Positions 42,688 to 52,425 of a stretch of DNA of 64,000 nt are shown one piece after another; positions within the stretch are counted from its first letter, which is position 1; every line of letters starts with the position of its first letter. Under the pieces are notes generated by a model that searched no databases, was not told the origin of the DNA, and saw only the letters and a list, made by a program, of their open reading frames with translations. Position numbers and translations under genes: made by a program. This DNA comes from Pseudomonas entomophila (GTDB taxonomy: Bacteria > Pseudomonadota > Gammaproteobacteria > Pseudomonadales > Pseudomonadaceae), in contig NZ_CP070982.1 in the NCBI RefSeq assembly GCF_018417595.1, positions 372,001 through 436,000 of the forward strand, read 5' to 3'.

Positions 42688-43123
42688 GCACGGCTCCAGG
42701 CGTGAAGATGACGAGCATTCTACCCTCGAACCGGACCTGCGTTCGAAGGCCTTCCCGCGGGTGATCCTGTCCCTGGCCATTGTCGGGCTGATGGTCGGCC
42801 TGATGATCGGCCGCCTGACCACGCCCGAGGAGCGGGTGCTGGAGCAGGTAATGGTGGTGCAGGACGGCCTCGACCTGTGGTTCAACGAGGAACCCAAGCT
42901 GCACGGTGAGAATGTCGAAGGCACCGTGGCGGTGGTGTTCGAGGCCCAGGGCAAGGCCCAGCGCGGCCAGCTGACGATGCAGGGCAAGCCGGTGGGCTGG
43001 CGCCTGCAGAAAAGCGAAGAGGGGCTGGTGCTGAGCGTGGTGGCCGCCCGCCCCCTGCACGGTGAGTGGACCGTTGCAGAGGACGAGGGGCGCTGGCGGG
43101 TGCAGGTGAGGCTGCACGAATAA
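42686..43123 (+). CDS. Small membrane-anchored protein of unknown function
   Basis: A 145-residue protein, not recognised. A polar, charged N-terminus (about 25 residues) is followed by one glycine-rich helix (VILSLAIVGLMVGLMIGRL) and then a 95-residue soluble part, probably periplasmic, rich in Glu, Val and Trp with no cysteine. No other start codon would preserve the helix, so the ATG in the CATG shared with trmL is the best choice. Codon use is like that of neighbouring genes. Confidence 0.72.
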   Translation: MHGSRREDDEHSTLEPDLRSKAFPRVILSLAIVGLMVGLMIGRLTTPEERVLEQVMVVQDGLDLWFNEEPKLHGENVEGTVAVVFEAQGKAQRGQLTMQGKPVGWRLQKSEEGLVLSVVAARPLHGEWTVAEDEGRWRVQVRLHE

Positions 43124-43228
43124 AAGAGGGGATGTCCCGGCCTGCCTGTACCAGGGTCCCCGAAACTTGCGCGAGGGCGAAGTAAAGAGGGGGTATCCCG
43201 GCCTGCCTGTACCGAGGCCCCCGAAACT
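43121..43228 (+). repeat. Two imperfect direct repeats (about 46 bp, period 62)
   Basis: Copy 1 (43121-43167) and copy 2 (43183-43228) share TCCCGGCCTGCCTGTACC followed by GGGTCCCCGAAAC or AGGCCCCCGAAAC. Copy 1 includes the stop codon of the preceding gene. Each copy has a G-rich start and a C-rich end and could form a weak hairpin. The 160 bases after it (to 43390) hold no recognisable gene. Confidence 0.8.
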
Positions 43229-43390
43229 GGAGATACGGTGTCTATTGCAGGGGTTGTGCCAAGTTTCCCCAATCCAGTGAATACTAGGGGTGATGACGGT
43301 TTTGCCAGAATCTACGGTTTTTTTTGCCTTCGCACGGTGCAGGCGGCACAAGTTCGGTGCATGGCGGGCAAGACAAGACGGACCTCAGCA

Positions 43391-43482
43391 ACGCATTCGC
43401 GGGCAAGCCCGCTCCCACAGGATGACCGCGGCTATTTGAAGCCGCGTTGAGCCTGTGGGAGCGGGCTTGCCCGCGAATGCGT
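43391..43482. repeat. REP pair with inner hairpin
   Basis: ACGCATTCGCGGGCAAGCCC...CACAGG (43391-43421) is inverted at 43452-43482. The spacer itself holds a hairpin (CGCGGCT-N6-AGCCGCG, about 43428-43447). It lies just downstream of the ntrC stop. Confidence 0.9.
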
Positions 43483-43501
43483 CAGTTCAGGCAGTCAGGG
43501 C

Positions 43502-44934
<1,433 letters not shown>

Positions 44935-44938
<4 letters not shown>

Positions 44939-46020
44939 GGGACGGTGGCTCCTTGTTCCAGGGGCAGGTAGATCGAGAAGGCGGTATGGCCGGGGTGGCT
45001 TTCACACTCGATCAGGCCCTGGTGCTGGCTGATGATGTTCTGGGTGATGGCCAGGCCCAGCCCGGTACCGTCCGGGCGGCCGCTGACCATGGGGTAGAAG
45101 AGGGTGTCCTGCAGCTCCGGGGGAATGCCCGGGCCGTTGTCGACGATCTCGACCCGGGCCACCAGGCGGTGGCGCACATGGCCGATGGTGAACTGGCGCA
45201 CCGCGCGGCTGCGCAGCGCAATACGCCCCAGGCGCAGCTCGTTCTGGCTGCCGATGGCCTGCATGGCGTTGCGCACGATGTTGAGCACGGCCTGGATCAT
45301 CTGTTCGCGGTCGATCAGCACGTCCGGCAGGCTCGGGTCGTAGTCGCGCACCAACGTGATGCAGCCCTGGCTTTCGGCTTCGACCAGGCTGCATACCCGC
45401 TCGAGCACTTCGTGGATGTTGGTCATGGCCAGCGACGGCAGCTTGTTCGAACCGAGCATGCGGTCGACCAGGTTACGCAGGCGGTCGGCTTCCTCGATGA
45501 TCACGTTGGTGTAGTCGCGCAGGTCGTCTTCAGGGAGCTCTCGGGCCAGCAACTGCGCCGCGCCACGGATCCCGCCCAGCGGGTTCTTGATCTCGTGGGC
45601 CAGGCCGCGCACCAGCATCTTGGTGGTTTCCTGCTTGCTCAGCTGGGCTTCTTCCTTGGTGATGCGCAGCAGGCGATCACGGGGGTGGACTTCGAGCAGC
45701 AGCAAGGTCTGGCCCTGATGCAGGATGGGGGTGACGGCGTAGTCGACGGTGATGGTCTGACCGGTCAGCGAGGTCAACTGGGCTTCGCGCTTGGTGAATG
45801 GATGCGCCTGCTCGACCGCCTGGCGCAGTGAATTGAGCGCCTCGGTCGATTCGGTGAACAGCTCGCTGATGAACTGCCCATGGCTGCGCTGGCCGCTGAC
45901 GGCCAGGAGCATTTCCGCGGCCGGATTCATGTACTCAAGGCGCAGCTCGGCGTTGAGCAGGAGCGTGGCCGTGGTCAGGTTGTCCAGGAGCAGACGGTGC
46001 TGTGCATCGCTGATGGTCAT
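44935..46020 (-). CDS. ntrB: Nitrogen regulation sensor kinase NtrB
   Basis: A 361-residue histidine kinase: PAS domain at about 10-115, DHp helix with the phosphorylated His in VRGLAHEIKNPLGG, and an ATPase domain with NIVRNAMQAIG (N box), VDNGPGIP (G1) and GRPDGTGLGLAI (G2). There is no membrane segment, as expected of the cytosolic, PII-controlled NtrB. The start MTISDAQHRLLLDN at 46020 fits the family. It forms ntrBC with the downstream gene. Confidence 0.96.
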
Positions 46021-46248
46021 AAGGCGTCGTTGACCTCTTTTGGCACATGGGCGCCCCGAGGCTGGCCAGGGGCGCGCACGGATAACGTGCTGGATGCTGT
46101 GAAAATGCAAGAACCAAACCAAGGCTCCGAAAAGAAGCGGAATATCCGGATAAAGCCCTGGTTATGCGCAAATACAGACCAGAAAGCCCTGGTTTATCGA
46201 TTCTTGTGACCCATATTGGGGTGCATGATGGGGCGCTCGATCTGATCG

Positions 46249-46265
46249 TGCACCAATATGGAGCA
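46249..46265. promoter_or_regulatory. Probable NtrC-binding site upstream of ntrBC
   Basis: TGCACCA-ATA-TGGAGCA differs from the palindromic NtrC consensus (TGCACCA-N3-TGGTGCA) by one base. It lies about 230 bp before ntrB and just after the chorismate mutase stop. A related inverse copy, CCATATTGGGGTGCA, is at 46211-46225, so the two could also form a hairpin. Confidence 0.65.
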
Positions 46266-46273
46266 TAGAGCGG

Positions 46274-46813
46274 TCACGGCGTTTTGCACAGCTGGCCGCT
46301 GGCGCGGACCAAGGCAAGGTGACGAACCGGGTTGTGCGTGCGCTGTTGCAGGGCGTCGGCCAGCTGAGTGGCGCAGTCGCGTGGCATCGCCTGGTCGAAG
46401 CGGGCAAGGGCGGCGAGCAGTTGCTCTTGCAGTCGGTCCAGTTCGGGGCGCACCTCATTGCCGAGGTCCCGTCGGGCGAGGCTGGGCGCTTGCCGTGCGA
46501 GGTGCCAGCTGTCGAGCAGCTGATACTGCAGCAGTTTATTGGCCTCCATCTGGTCGGCGAAGAACGCTGCAGCGCGCACCGGATCAAGCTGATGAGCAGG
46601 TGCAGCCTGGCGTGCACTGGCCAGCACTTGTTCTTCGCGGGCGCTGGCCTGAACCGCCTGGCGCTGGTCCCACTTGTGCAGGGCGACTGTCTCGGCCAGG
46701 TCCAGGCGCCGATCGATGGTGTCGAGCAGGTGGCCAAGTGCAGGGGAGGGAGGTGGTGGGGTGGCGCAGCCGGACAAGGCAATGCACCAGGTCAGGGCAA
46801 GGGGGATACGCAT
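46274..46813 (-). CDS. Exported lipoprotein chorismate mutase (AroQ gamma type)
   Basis: A 179-residue protein. The N-terminus has a lipoprotein signal (LALTWCIALSGC, lipobox LSGC with the modified cysteine at about 16). The rest is all-helical and matches secreted AroQ gamma-class chorismate mutases: LLDTIDRRLDLAETVALHKW, SAREEQVLASARQ and FFADQMEANKLLQYQLLDSW, each a family landmark. It would turn chorismate into prephenate in the periplasm. It sits between glnA and ntrBC; the latter genes are adjacent in many pseudomonads. Confidence 0.85.
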   Translation of the reverse strand: MRIPLALTWCIALSGCATPPPPSPALGHLLDTIDRRLDLAETVALHKWDQRQAVQASAREEQVLASARQAAPAHQLDPVRAAAFFADQMEANKLLQYQLLDSWHLARQAPSLARRDLGNEVRPELDRLQEQLLAALARFDQAMPRDCATQLADALQQRTHNPVRHLALVRASGQLCKTP

Positions 46814-46904
46814 GGCGGTCTCCTGAGATAGATGGAGACTGAAGTCTCTGTATAGGTTCGAAGGCGGCAATAGGTTTAGTCCTGTCTTGCCGTTGTGCAA
46901 ATAG

Positions 46905-46930
46905 AAACGGCCTCCCGAGGGAGGCCGTTT
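46905..46930 (-). terminator. Rho-independent terminator after glnA
   Basis: AAACGGCCTCC and GGAGGCCGTTT form a perfect stem about 35 bases after the glnA stop. A short T-rich tract follows on the minus strand. Confidence 0.88.
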
Positions 46931-46965
46931 CAGATCGATGTCGGCGACGCCAGGCGTCGGCTACA

Positions 46966-48372
46966 TCAAACGCTGTAGTACAGGTCGTATTCCAGCGGGT
47001 GAACGAAGGTGCGGACCTTGATCTCTTCTTCCGACTTCAGCTCGATGTAGGCATCGATGAAGTCGTCGGAGAACACGCCGCCCTTGGTCAGGAACGCACG
47101 GCCCTTGTCCAGCTCTTCCAGGGCTTCTTTCAGGCTGCCGCAAACCTGCGGGATTTCTTTGGCCTCTTCAGGCGGCAGGTCGTACAGGTTCTTGTCGGCG
47201 GCATCGCCTGGGTGGATCTTGTTCTGGATACCGTCCAGGCCGGCCATCAGCAGGGCGGCGAAGCACAGGTACGGGTTGGCCGCCGGGTCCGGGAAGCGCG
47301 CTTCGATACGGCGGGCTTTCGGGCTGGAAACGTAAGGGATACGGATCGAGGCCGAGCGGTTGCGAGCCGAGTAGGCCAGCATTACCGGGGCTTCGAAGCC
47401 AGGTACCAGACGCTTGTAGGAGTTGGTGGCCGGGTTGGTGAAGCCGTTCAGGGCCTTGCCATGCTTGATGATGCCGCCGATGAAGTACAGGGCGGTATCG
47501 GACAGGCCGGCATAGCCTTCGCCCGAGAAGGTATTCTTGCCGTCTTTGGAGATCGACATGTGCACGTGCATGCCCGAACCGTTGTCGCCGTACAGCGGCT
47601 TCGGCATGAAGGTGGCGGTCTTGCCGTAGGCATCAGCCACGTTGTGCACGCAGTACTTGAGGGTCTGGACTTCGTCAGCCTTGGTGACCAGGGTGTTGAA
47701 CTTCACACCGATCTCGTTCTGGCCGGCAGTCGCCACTTCGTGGTGGTGGACTTCGATGACCAGGCCCATCTCTTCCATGGCGTTGCACATGGCGGTACGG
47801 ATTTCGTGGTCGTGGTCGCACGGCGGAACCGGGAAGTAGCCGCCTTTGACGGCTGGGCGGTGGCCCTTGTTGCCGCCTTCGACGTCCTGGTCGGTCATCC
47901 AGGAGCCTTGCTCGGAGTAGATCTTGAACATCGAGCCGGAGATGTCCGACTTGAACTTGACCTGGTCGAAGATGAAGAACTCAGGCTCCGGGCCGACGAA
48001 GACGGTGTCACCGATACCGGTGGTCTTCAGGTACTCTTCGGCACGCTTGGCGATGGCGCGTGGGTCGCGGTCGTAGCCCTGCATGGTGGACGGCTCGATC
48101 ACGTCGCAGACCAGGATCAGGGTCGGCTCTTCGGTGAACGGGTCCAGCACGGCGGAGGCGTCATCCGGCAGCAGGATCATGTCGGAGGCTTCGATGCCTT
48201 TCCAGCCTTCGATCGACGAGCCGTCGAACATCTTGCCGATTTCGAAGAAGTCGTCTTCCAGCGCATCGCGAGCCGGCATGGTGACGTGGTGCTGCTTGCC
48301 TTTGGTGTCCGTGAAACGCAGATCAATCCACTTGACGTCATGATCTTTGATGAGTTGAACCGACTTCGACAT
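46966..48372 (-). CDS. glnA: Type I glutamine synthetase
   Basis: A 468-residue [14 protein letters not shown] near the N-terminus, [26 protein letters not shown] and [11 protein letters not shown] form the active site. [10 protein letters not shown] carries the tyrosine adenylylated by GlnE. It makes glutamine from glutamate and ammonia with ATP. Its upstream region holds a sigma-54 promoter and an NtrC site, so it is nitrogen-regulated. Confidence 0.98.
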   Translation of the reverse strand: MSKSVQLIKDHDVKWIDLRFTDTKGKQHHVTMPARDALEDDFFEIGKMFDGSSIEGWKGIEASDMILLPDDASAVLDPFTEEPTLILVCDVIEPSTMQGYDRDPRAIAKRAEEYLKTTGIGDTVFVGPEPEFFIFDQVKFKSDISGSMFKIYSEQGSWMTDQDVEGGNKGHRPAVKGGYFPVPPCDHDHEIRTAMCNAMEEMGLVIEVHHHEVATAGQNEIGVKFNTLVTKADEVQTLKYCVHNVADAYGKTATFMPKPLYGDNGSGMHVHMSISKDGKNTFSGEGYAGLSDTALYFIGGIIKHGKALNGFTNPATNSYKRLVPGFEAPVMLAYSARNRSASIRIPYVSSPKARRIEARFPDPAANPYLCFAALLMAGLDGIQNKIHPGDAADKNLYDLPPEEAKEIPQVCGSLKEALEELDKGRAFLTKGGVFSDDFIDAYIELKSEEEIKVRTFVHPLEYDLYYSV

Positions 48373-48478
48373 GTTGTCCTCCGGATGGTCTAGGGCGCGG
48401 TTGGCCGCTGCCCTGGAAAAAGGGTGTCGCTGGGCGCGGATAGTCGGCCAAGCTTACCTGCCTCACAAGGGAGCAAAT

Positions 48479-48495
48479 TGCATGCCAGTGCCCAA
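48479..48495 (-). promoter_or_regulatory. Sigma-54 promoter of glnA
   Basis: On the minus strand TTGGGCACTGGCATGCA has GG and GC exactly ten bases apart, as in the -24/-12 consensus. It lies about 107 bases upstream of the glnA ATG. Confidence 0.75.
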
Positions 48496-48591
48496 AAATG
48501 GCGAGGCCGGGATAAAACCCGGCGTTGACGGGCATTTAGCGTAGCTGTGCCTTGGAAATGTGCACGTATAAGGGGCGTAGTCGTGAGGTTT

Positions 48592-48608
48592 TGCACCAAC
48601 ATGGTGCG
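48592..48608. promoter_or_regulatory. NtrC-binding site upstream of glnA
   Basis: TGCACCA-ACA-TGGTGCG matches the NtrC palindrome at all but the last base. It is about 110 bp upstream of the sigma-54 promoter, a usual enhancer distance. Confidence 0.85.
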
Positions 48609-48633
48609 CTACTAGGTGTTGCGCTGATTTGTA

Positions 48634-48730
48634 CGGCCCATTCGCGGGCAAGCCCGCTCCCACAGGGTTCGGTGTCGTTCTTGGGGCTGGGGAGTCATCT
48701 GTGGGAGCGGGCTTGCCCGCGAATGGGCCG
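48634..48730. repeat. REP palindrome pair between glnA and thiI
   Basis: CGGCCCATTCGCGGGCAAGC...CCCACAG (48634-48665) is inverted at 48699-48730. It lies between the NtrC enhancer and the thiI promoter of the divergent gene, perhaps insulating the two. Confidence 0.92.
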
Positions 48731-48774
48731 TGACAGGCACTGCACAAACCTTCCTCGAACCTTCTGTACAAAAG

Positions 48775-48806
48775 TTGCTCAAACCTTGAGCAATTTCCGC
48801 TATAAT
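48775..48806 (+). promoter_or_regulatory. thiI promoter region with a perfect dyad
   Basis: TTGCTCAA-ACC-TTGAGCAA (48775-48793) is a perfect inverted repeat. A TATAAT box follows at 48801-48806, seven bases later and 45 bases before the thiI ATG. The dyad covers the -35 region. Confidence 0.7.
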
Positions 48807-48851
48807 TCGCGCCCCTCATTTTCGGCAGGCCCTGCGCGCGCTGTTAAACCA

Positions 48852-50306
48852 ATGAAACTTATCGTCAAAGTCTTCCCAGAGATCACCATCAAGAGCCGGC
48901 CGGTGCGCAAGCGCTTCATCCGCCAGCTCGCCAAGAACATCCGCAACGTGCTCAAGGACCTGGATCCCGAGCTCGCGGTTGATGGTGTCTGGGACAACCT
49001 CGAGGTGGTCACCCGCGTCGAGGACGAGAAGGTCCAGCGCGAAATGATCGAGCGCCTCACCTGCACCCCGGGTATCGCCCACTTCCTGCAGGTCGAGGAG
49101 TACCCGCTGGGCGACTTCGACGACATCGTCGCCAAGTGCAAGCACCACTTCGGCCACCTGCTGGCCGGCAAGCACTTCGCCGTGCGCTGCAAGCGCGGCG
49201 GCCACCACGACTTCACCTCGATGGATGTCGACCGCTACGTCGGCAGCCAGTTGCGCCAGCAGTGCGGTGCCGCCGGCATCGAGCTGAAGCAGCCCGAAGT
49301 GCTGGTGCGCATCGAGATCCGCGACCAGCGCCTGTACGTGATCCACAACCAGCACAACGGCATCGGCGGCTACCCGCTGGGTGCGCTGGAGCAAACGCTG
49401 GTGCTGATGTCCGGTGGCTTCGACTCCACCGTGGCGGCCTACCAGATGATGCGTCGCGGCCTGATGACCCACTTCTGCTTCTTCAATCTCGGTGGCCGCG
49501 CCCACGAACTGGGCGTGATGGAAGTGGCCCACTTCCTGTGGAAGAAGTACGGCAGCAGCCAGCGCGTACTGTTCATCAGCGTGCCGTTCGAAGAAGTGGT
49601 CGGCGAGATTCTCAACAAGGTCGACAACAGCTACATGGGCGTGACGCTCAAGCGCATGATGCTGCGCGCGGCCGCACGCATGGCCGACCGCCTGGAAATC
49701 GATGCCCTGGTCACCGGCGAGGCGATCTCCCAGGTTTCCAGCCAGACCCTGCCCAACCTGTCGATCATCGACTCGGCCACCGAAAAGCTGGTGCTGCGCC
49801 CGCTGCTGGCCAGCCACAAGCAGGACATCATCGACCAGGCCACCGAAATCGGCACCGCCGACTTCGCCAAGCACATGCCTGAGTACTGCGGCGTGATCTC
49901 GGTGAACCCGACCACCCATGCCAAGCGTCACCGCATGGAGCACGAAGAGAAACAATTCGAGATGGAAGTGCTGGAGCGTGCCCTGGAGCGCGCCAAGTTC
50001 ATTTCCATCGACCACGTGATCGATGAGTTGGGCAAGGACATCGAAGTCGAGGAAGTGGCCGAGGCGCTGCCCGGTCAGATCGTCATCGACATTCGTCACC
50101 CCGATGCCCAGGAAGACGAGCCTCTGGCACTGGCCGGTATCGAAGTCCAGGCCATGCCGTTCTATGCGATCAACAGCAAGTTCAAGCACCTGGACCCTAC
50201 GCGCCAGTACTTGCTGTATTGCGACAAGGGTGTGATGAGCCGTCTGCACGCACACCACCTGCTCAGTGAGGGACATGCCAATGTGCGTGTTTATCGTCCG
50301 ACATAA
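48852..50306 (+). CDS. thiI: tRNA 4-thiouridine synthase / sulfur-transfer protein ThiI
   Basis: A 484-residue protein. N-terminal ferredoxin-like and THUMP domains (about 1-165), PP-loop ATPase with [12 protein letters not shown] (about 180), and a C-terminal rhodanese domain (about 400-484) with the sulfur-carrying cysteine in [11 protein letters not shown]. It thiolates U8 of tRNA; forms with the rhodanese domain also serve thiamine thiazole synthesis. The start [20 protein letters not shown] agrees with the family; a longer frame from 48552 crosses the REP and promoter. Confidence 0.96.
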   Translation: MKLIVKVFPEITIKSRPVRKRFIRQLAKNIRNVLKDLDPELAVDGVWDNLEVVTRVEDEKVQREMIERLTCTPGIAHFLQVEEYPLGDFDDIVAKCKHHFGHLLAGKHFAVRCKRGGHHDFTSMDVDRYVGSQLRQQCGAAGIELKQPEVLVRIEIRDQRLYVIHNQHNGIGGYPLGALEQTLVLMSGGFDSTVAAYQMMRRGLMTHFCFFNLGGRAHELGVMEVAHFLWKKYGSSQRVLFISVPFEEVVGEILNKVDNSYMGVTLKRMMLRAAARMADRLEIDALVTGEAISQVSSQTLPNLSIIDSATEKLVLRPLLASHKQDIIDQATEIGTADFAKHMPEYCGVISVNPTTHAKRHRMEHEEKQFEMEVLERALERAKFISIDHVIDELGKDIEVEEVAEALPGQIVIDIRHPDAQEDEPLALAGIEVQAMPFYAINSKFKHLDPTRQYLLYCDKGVMSRLHAHHLLSEGHANVRVYRPT

Positions 50307-50433
50307 GACGCCAGGGCTGTATGGCGGCAGCATCCGCCATCGCCCTCCCGACCACCGGGCCCGCTGAGCCTCAAACCGTACATATTGGCCACCTAAACTG
50401 GTGGCAACCGAATCCTCTGATCGAGATACAGTT

Positions 50434-52254
50434 GTGATCGAAAATCTGCGTAACATCGCCATCATCGCCCACGTTGACCATGGTAAAACCACCCTGGTCG
50501 ACAAACTCCTGCGCCAGTCCGGCACCCTGGAGCGTAACGAGCTCAACGACGAGCGCGTCATGGACTCCAACGACCAGGAAAAAGAGCGCGGCATTACCAT
50601 CCTGGCGAAAAACACCGCCATCAACTGGAACGGCTACCACATCAACATCGTCGACACCCCCGGCCACGCCGACTTCGGTGGCGAGGTTGAGCGTGTAATG
50701 TCGATGGTCGACTCCGTGCTGCTGCTGGTCGACGCCCAGGACGGCCCGATGCCGCAAACCCGCTTCGTGACGAAGAAGGCTTTCGAAGCTGGCCTGAAGC
50801 CGATCGTCGTGATCAACAAGGTCGACCGTCCGGGCGCGCGTCCTGACTGGGTTCTGGACCAGATCTTCGACCTGTTCGACAACCTCGGCGCCACCGACGA
50901 CCAGCTGGACTTCCAGGTTGTCTACGCCTCGGCCCTGAACGGCATCGCCGGTCTGGACCACACCGCCATGGCCGAAGACATGACCCCGCTGTACCAGTCG
51001 ATCGTCGACAACGTGCCAGCGCCAAGCGTTGACGTCGATGGCCCGTTCCAGATGCAGATCTCCGCACTGGACTACAACAGCTTCCTCGGCGTTATCGGCG
51101 TTGGCCGTATCGCCCGTGGTCGCATCAAGCCGAACACTCCGGTTGTCGCCATCGATGTCGACGGCAAGAAGCGTAACGGCCGTATCCTCAAGCTGATGGG
51201 CCACCACGGCCTGCACCGCGTCGACGTCGAAGAAGCCCAGGCTGGCGACATCGTCTGCATCAGCGGTTTCGACGAGCTGTTCATTTCCGACACCCTGTGC
51301 GACATGAACAACGTCGAGGCGATGAAGCCCCTGACCGTCGACGAACCAACCGTTTCGATGACCTTCCAGGTCAACGACTCGCCGTTCTGCGGCAAGGAAG
51401 GCAAGTTCGTGACCTCCCGCAACATCAAGGAGCGTCTGGACAAAGAGCTGCTGTACAACGTTGCTCTGCGCGTTGAAGAAGGCGACTCGGCTGACAAGTT
51501 CAAGGTTTCCGGCCGTGGTGAGCTGCACCTGTCGGTACTGATCGAAACCATGCGTCGCGAAGGCTTCGAGATGGCCGTTGGCCGTCCTGAAGTGATCATC
51601 CGCGAAGTGAACGGCGTCAAGCAGGAGCCGTTCGAGAACGTCACCATCGACATCCCTGAAGAATCCCAGGGCAAGGTCATGGAAGAGATGGGCCTGCGTA
51701 AGGGCGACCTGACCAACATGGCGCCGGATGGCAAAGGCCGTGTGCGTCTGGAGTACAACGTACCGGCTCGCGGTCTGATCGGTTTCCGTAACCAGTTCCT
51801 GACCCTGACCAACGGTGCCGGCATCCTGACCTCGATCTTCGATCGCTACGACACCATGAAGCCAGGCACCATGTCCGGCCGCCTGAACGGTGTTCTGGTT
51901 TCGATCGAGACCGGCAAGGCGCTGACCTACTCGCTGGAAACCCTGCAGGCGCGCGGCAAGCTGTTCATCGAACACGGCCAGGACATCTACAACGGCCAGA
52001 TCATCGGCCTGAACAGCCGTGACAACGACCTGGGCGTGAACCCGACCAAAGGCAAGAAGCTCGACAACATGCGTGCTTCGGGCAAGGACGAAGTCATCGC
52101 CCTGGTTCCGCCGGTTCGCCACACTCTCGAGCAGGCCCTGGAATTCATCCAGGACGACGAGCTGTGCGAAGTCACCCCTAAGTCGATCCGTCTGCGCAAG
52201 AAGATCCTCGACGAAGGCGAGCGTACCCGCGCTGCCAAGAAAGCCAAGAACTGA
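50434..52254 (+). CDS. typA: Translational GTPase TypA (BipA)
   Basis: A 606-residue ribosome-associated GTPase. G1 is AHVDHGKTT, the switch II region is [16 protein letters not shown] and G4 is [14 protein letters not shown]-like domains and the TypA-specific C-terminal part ([17 protein letters not shown]) follow. The start is GTG at 50434 ([18 protein letters not shown]), the usual family N-terminus; an in-frame GTG at 50401 would add eleven residues. A hairpin (ATGGCGG-N6-CCGCCAT) lies between thiI and typA at 50321-50340. TypA helps ribosome assembly and stress growth. Confidence 0.96.
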   Translation: MIENLRNIAIIAHVDHGKTTLVDKLLRQSGTLERNELNDERVMDSNDQEKERGITILAKNTAINWNGYHINIVDTPGHADFGGEVERVMSMVDSVLLLVDAQDGPMPQTRFVTKKAFEAGLKPIVVINKVDRPGARPDWVLDQIFDLFDNLGATDDQLDFQVVYASALNGIAGLDHTAMAEDMTPLYQSIVDNVPAPSVDVDGPFQMQISALDYNSFLGVIGVGRIARGRIKPNTPVVAIDVDGKKRNGRILKLMGHHGLHRVDVEEAQAGDIVCISGFDELFISDTLCDMNNVEAMKPLTVDEPTVSMTFQVNDSPFCGKEGKFVTSRNIKERLDKELLYNVALRVEEGDSADKFKVSGRGELHLSVLIETMRREGFEMAVGRPEVIIREVNGVKQEPFENVTIDIPEESQGKVMEEMGLRKGDLTNMAPDGKGRVRLEYNVPARGLIGFRNQFLTLTNGAGILTSIFDRYDTMKPGTMSGRLNGVLVSIETGKALTYSLETLQARGKLFIEHGQDIYNGQIIGLNSRDNDLGVNPTKGKKLDNMRASGKDEVIALVPPVRHTLEQALEFIQDDELCEVTPKSIRLRKKILDEGERTRAAKKAKN

Positions 52255-52273
52255 TTAGTTTCAGGCTGAACTG

Positions 52274-52309
52274 AAAACGCCCCCGGTCGAAAGGCCGGGG
52301 GCGTTTTTG
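52274..52309 (+). terminator. Rho-independent terminator after typA
   Basis: AAAACGCCCCCGG pairs with CCGGGGGCGTTTTT, loop TCGAAAGG, 19 bases after the typA stop. Confidence 0.93.
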
Positions 52310-52334
52310 TTTATGGATGTGGGCACCGCGTCGG

Positions 52335-52410
52335 CCGCTTCGCGGGTAAACCCGCTCCCACAGGAACTGCGCAATCCCTGCAGGAGCCAGCCTTGCTGGC
52401 GAAGCCGGGT
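52335..52410. repeat. Unpaired REP plus a different REP-like unit
   Basis: GCTTCGCGGGTAAACCCGCT...CACAGG at about 52336-52363 is a single, unpaired unit of the CTCCCACAG type. It is followed by CTGCAGGAGCCAGCCTTGCT...GGCGAAGCCGG (52378-52408), which belongs to another REP class. Confidence 0.7.
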
Positions 52411-52425
52411 CGGCTGCGCTGGTGT

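Noticed and set aside
43121..43228. CRISPR array
   Set aside because: Only two imperfect repeats with a 16-base spacer and no cas gene.
42688..43272. Long upstream extension of trmL
   Set aside because: The 195 extra residues have no family similarity and lie antisense to the small membrane protein gene; trmL proteins begin with the FHVILFQPEIPPNTG block.
46999..48393. Long plus-strand open frame antisense to glnA
   Set aside because: It mirrors the codon bias of glnA on the other strand and shows no motif; such frames are common in GC-rich DNA. Similar ones oppose betA, betB, betT, nhaP2, ntrC, thiI and typA.
48552..48851. Upstream start of thiI at 48552
   Set aside because: It would translate the REP pair and the promoter dyad; ThiI proteins start at MKLIVK.
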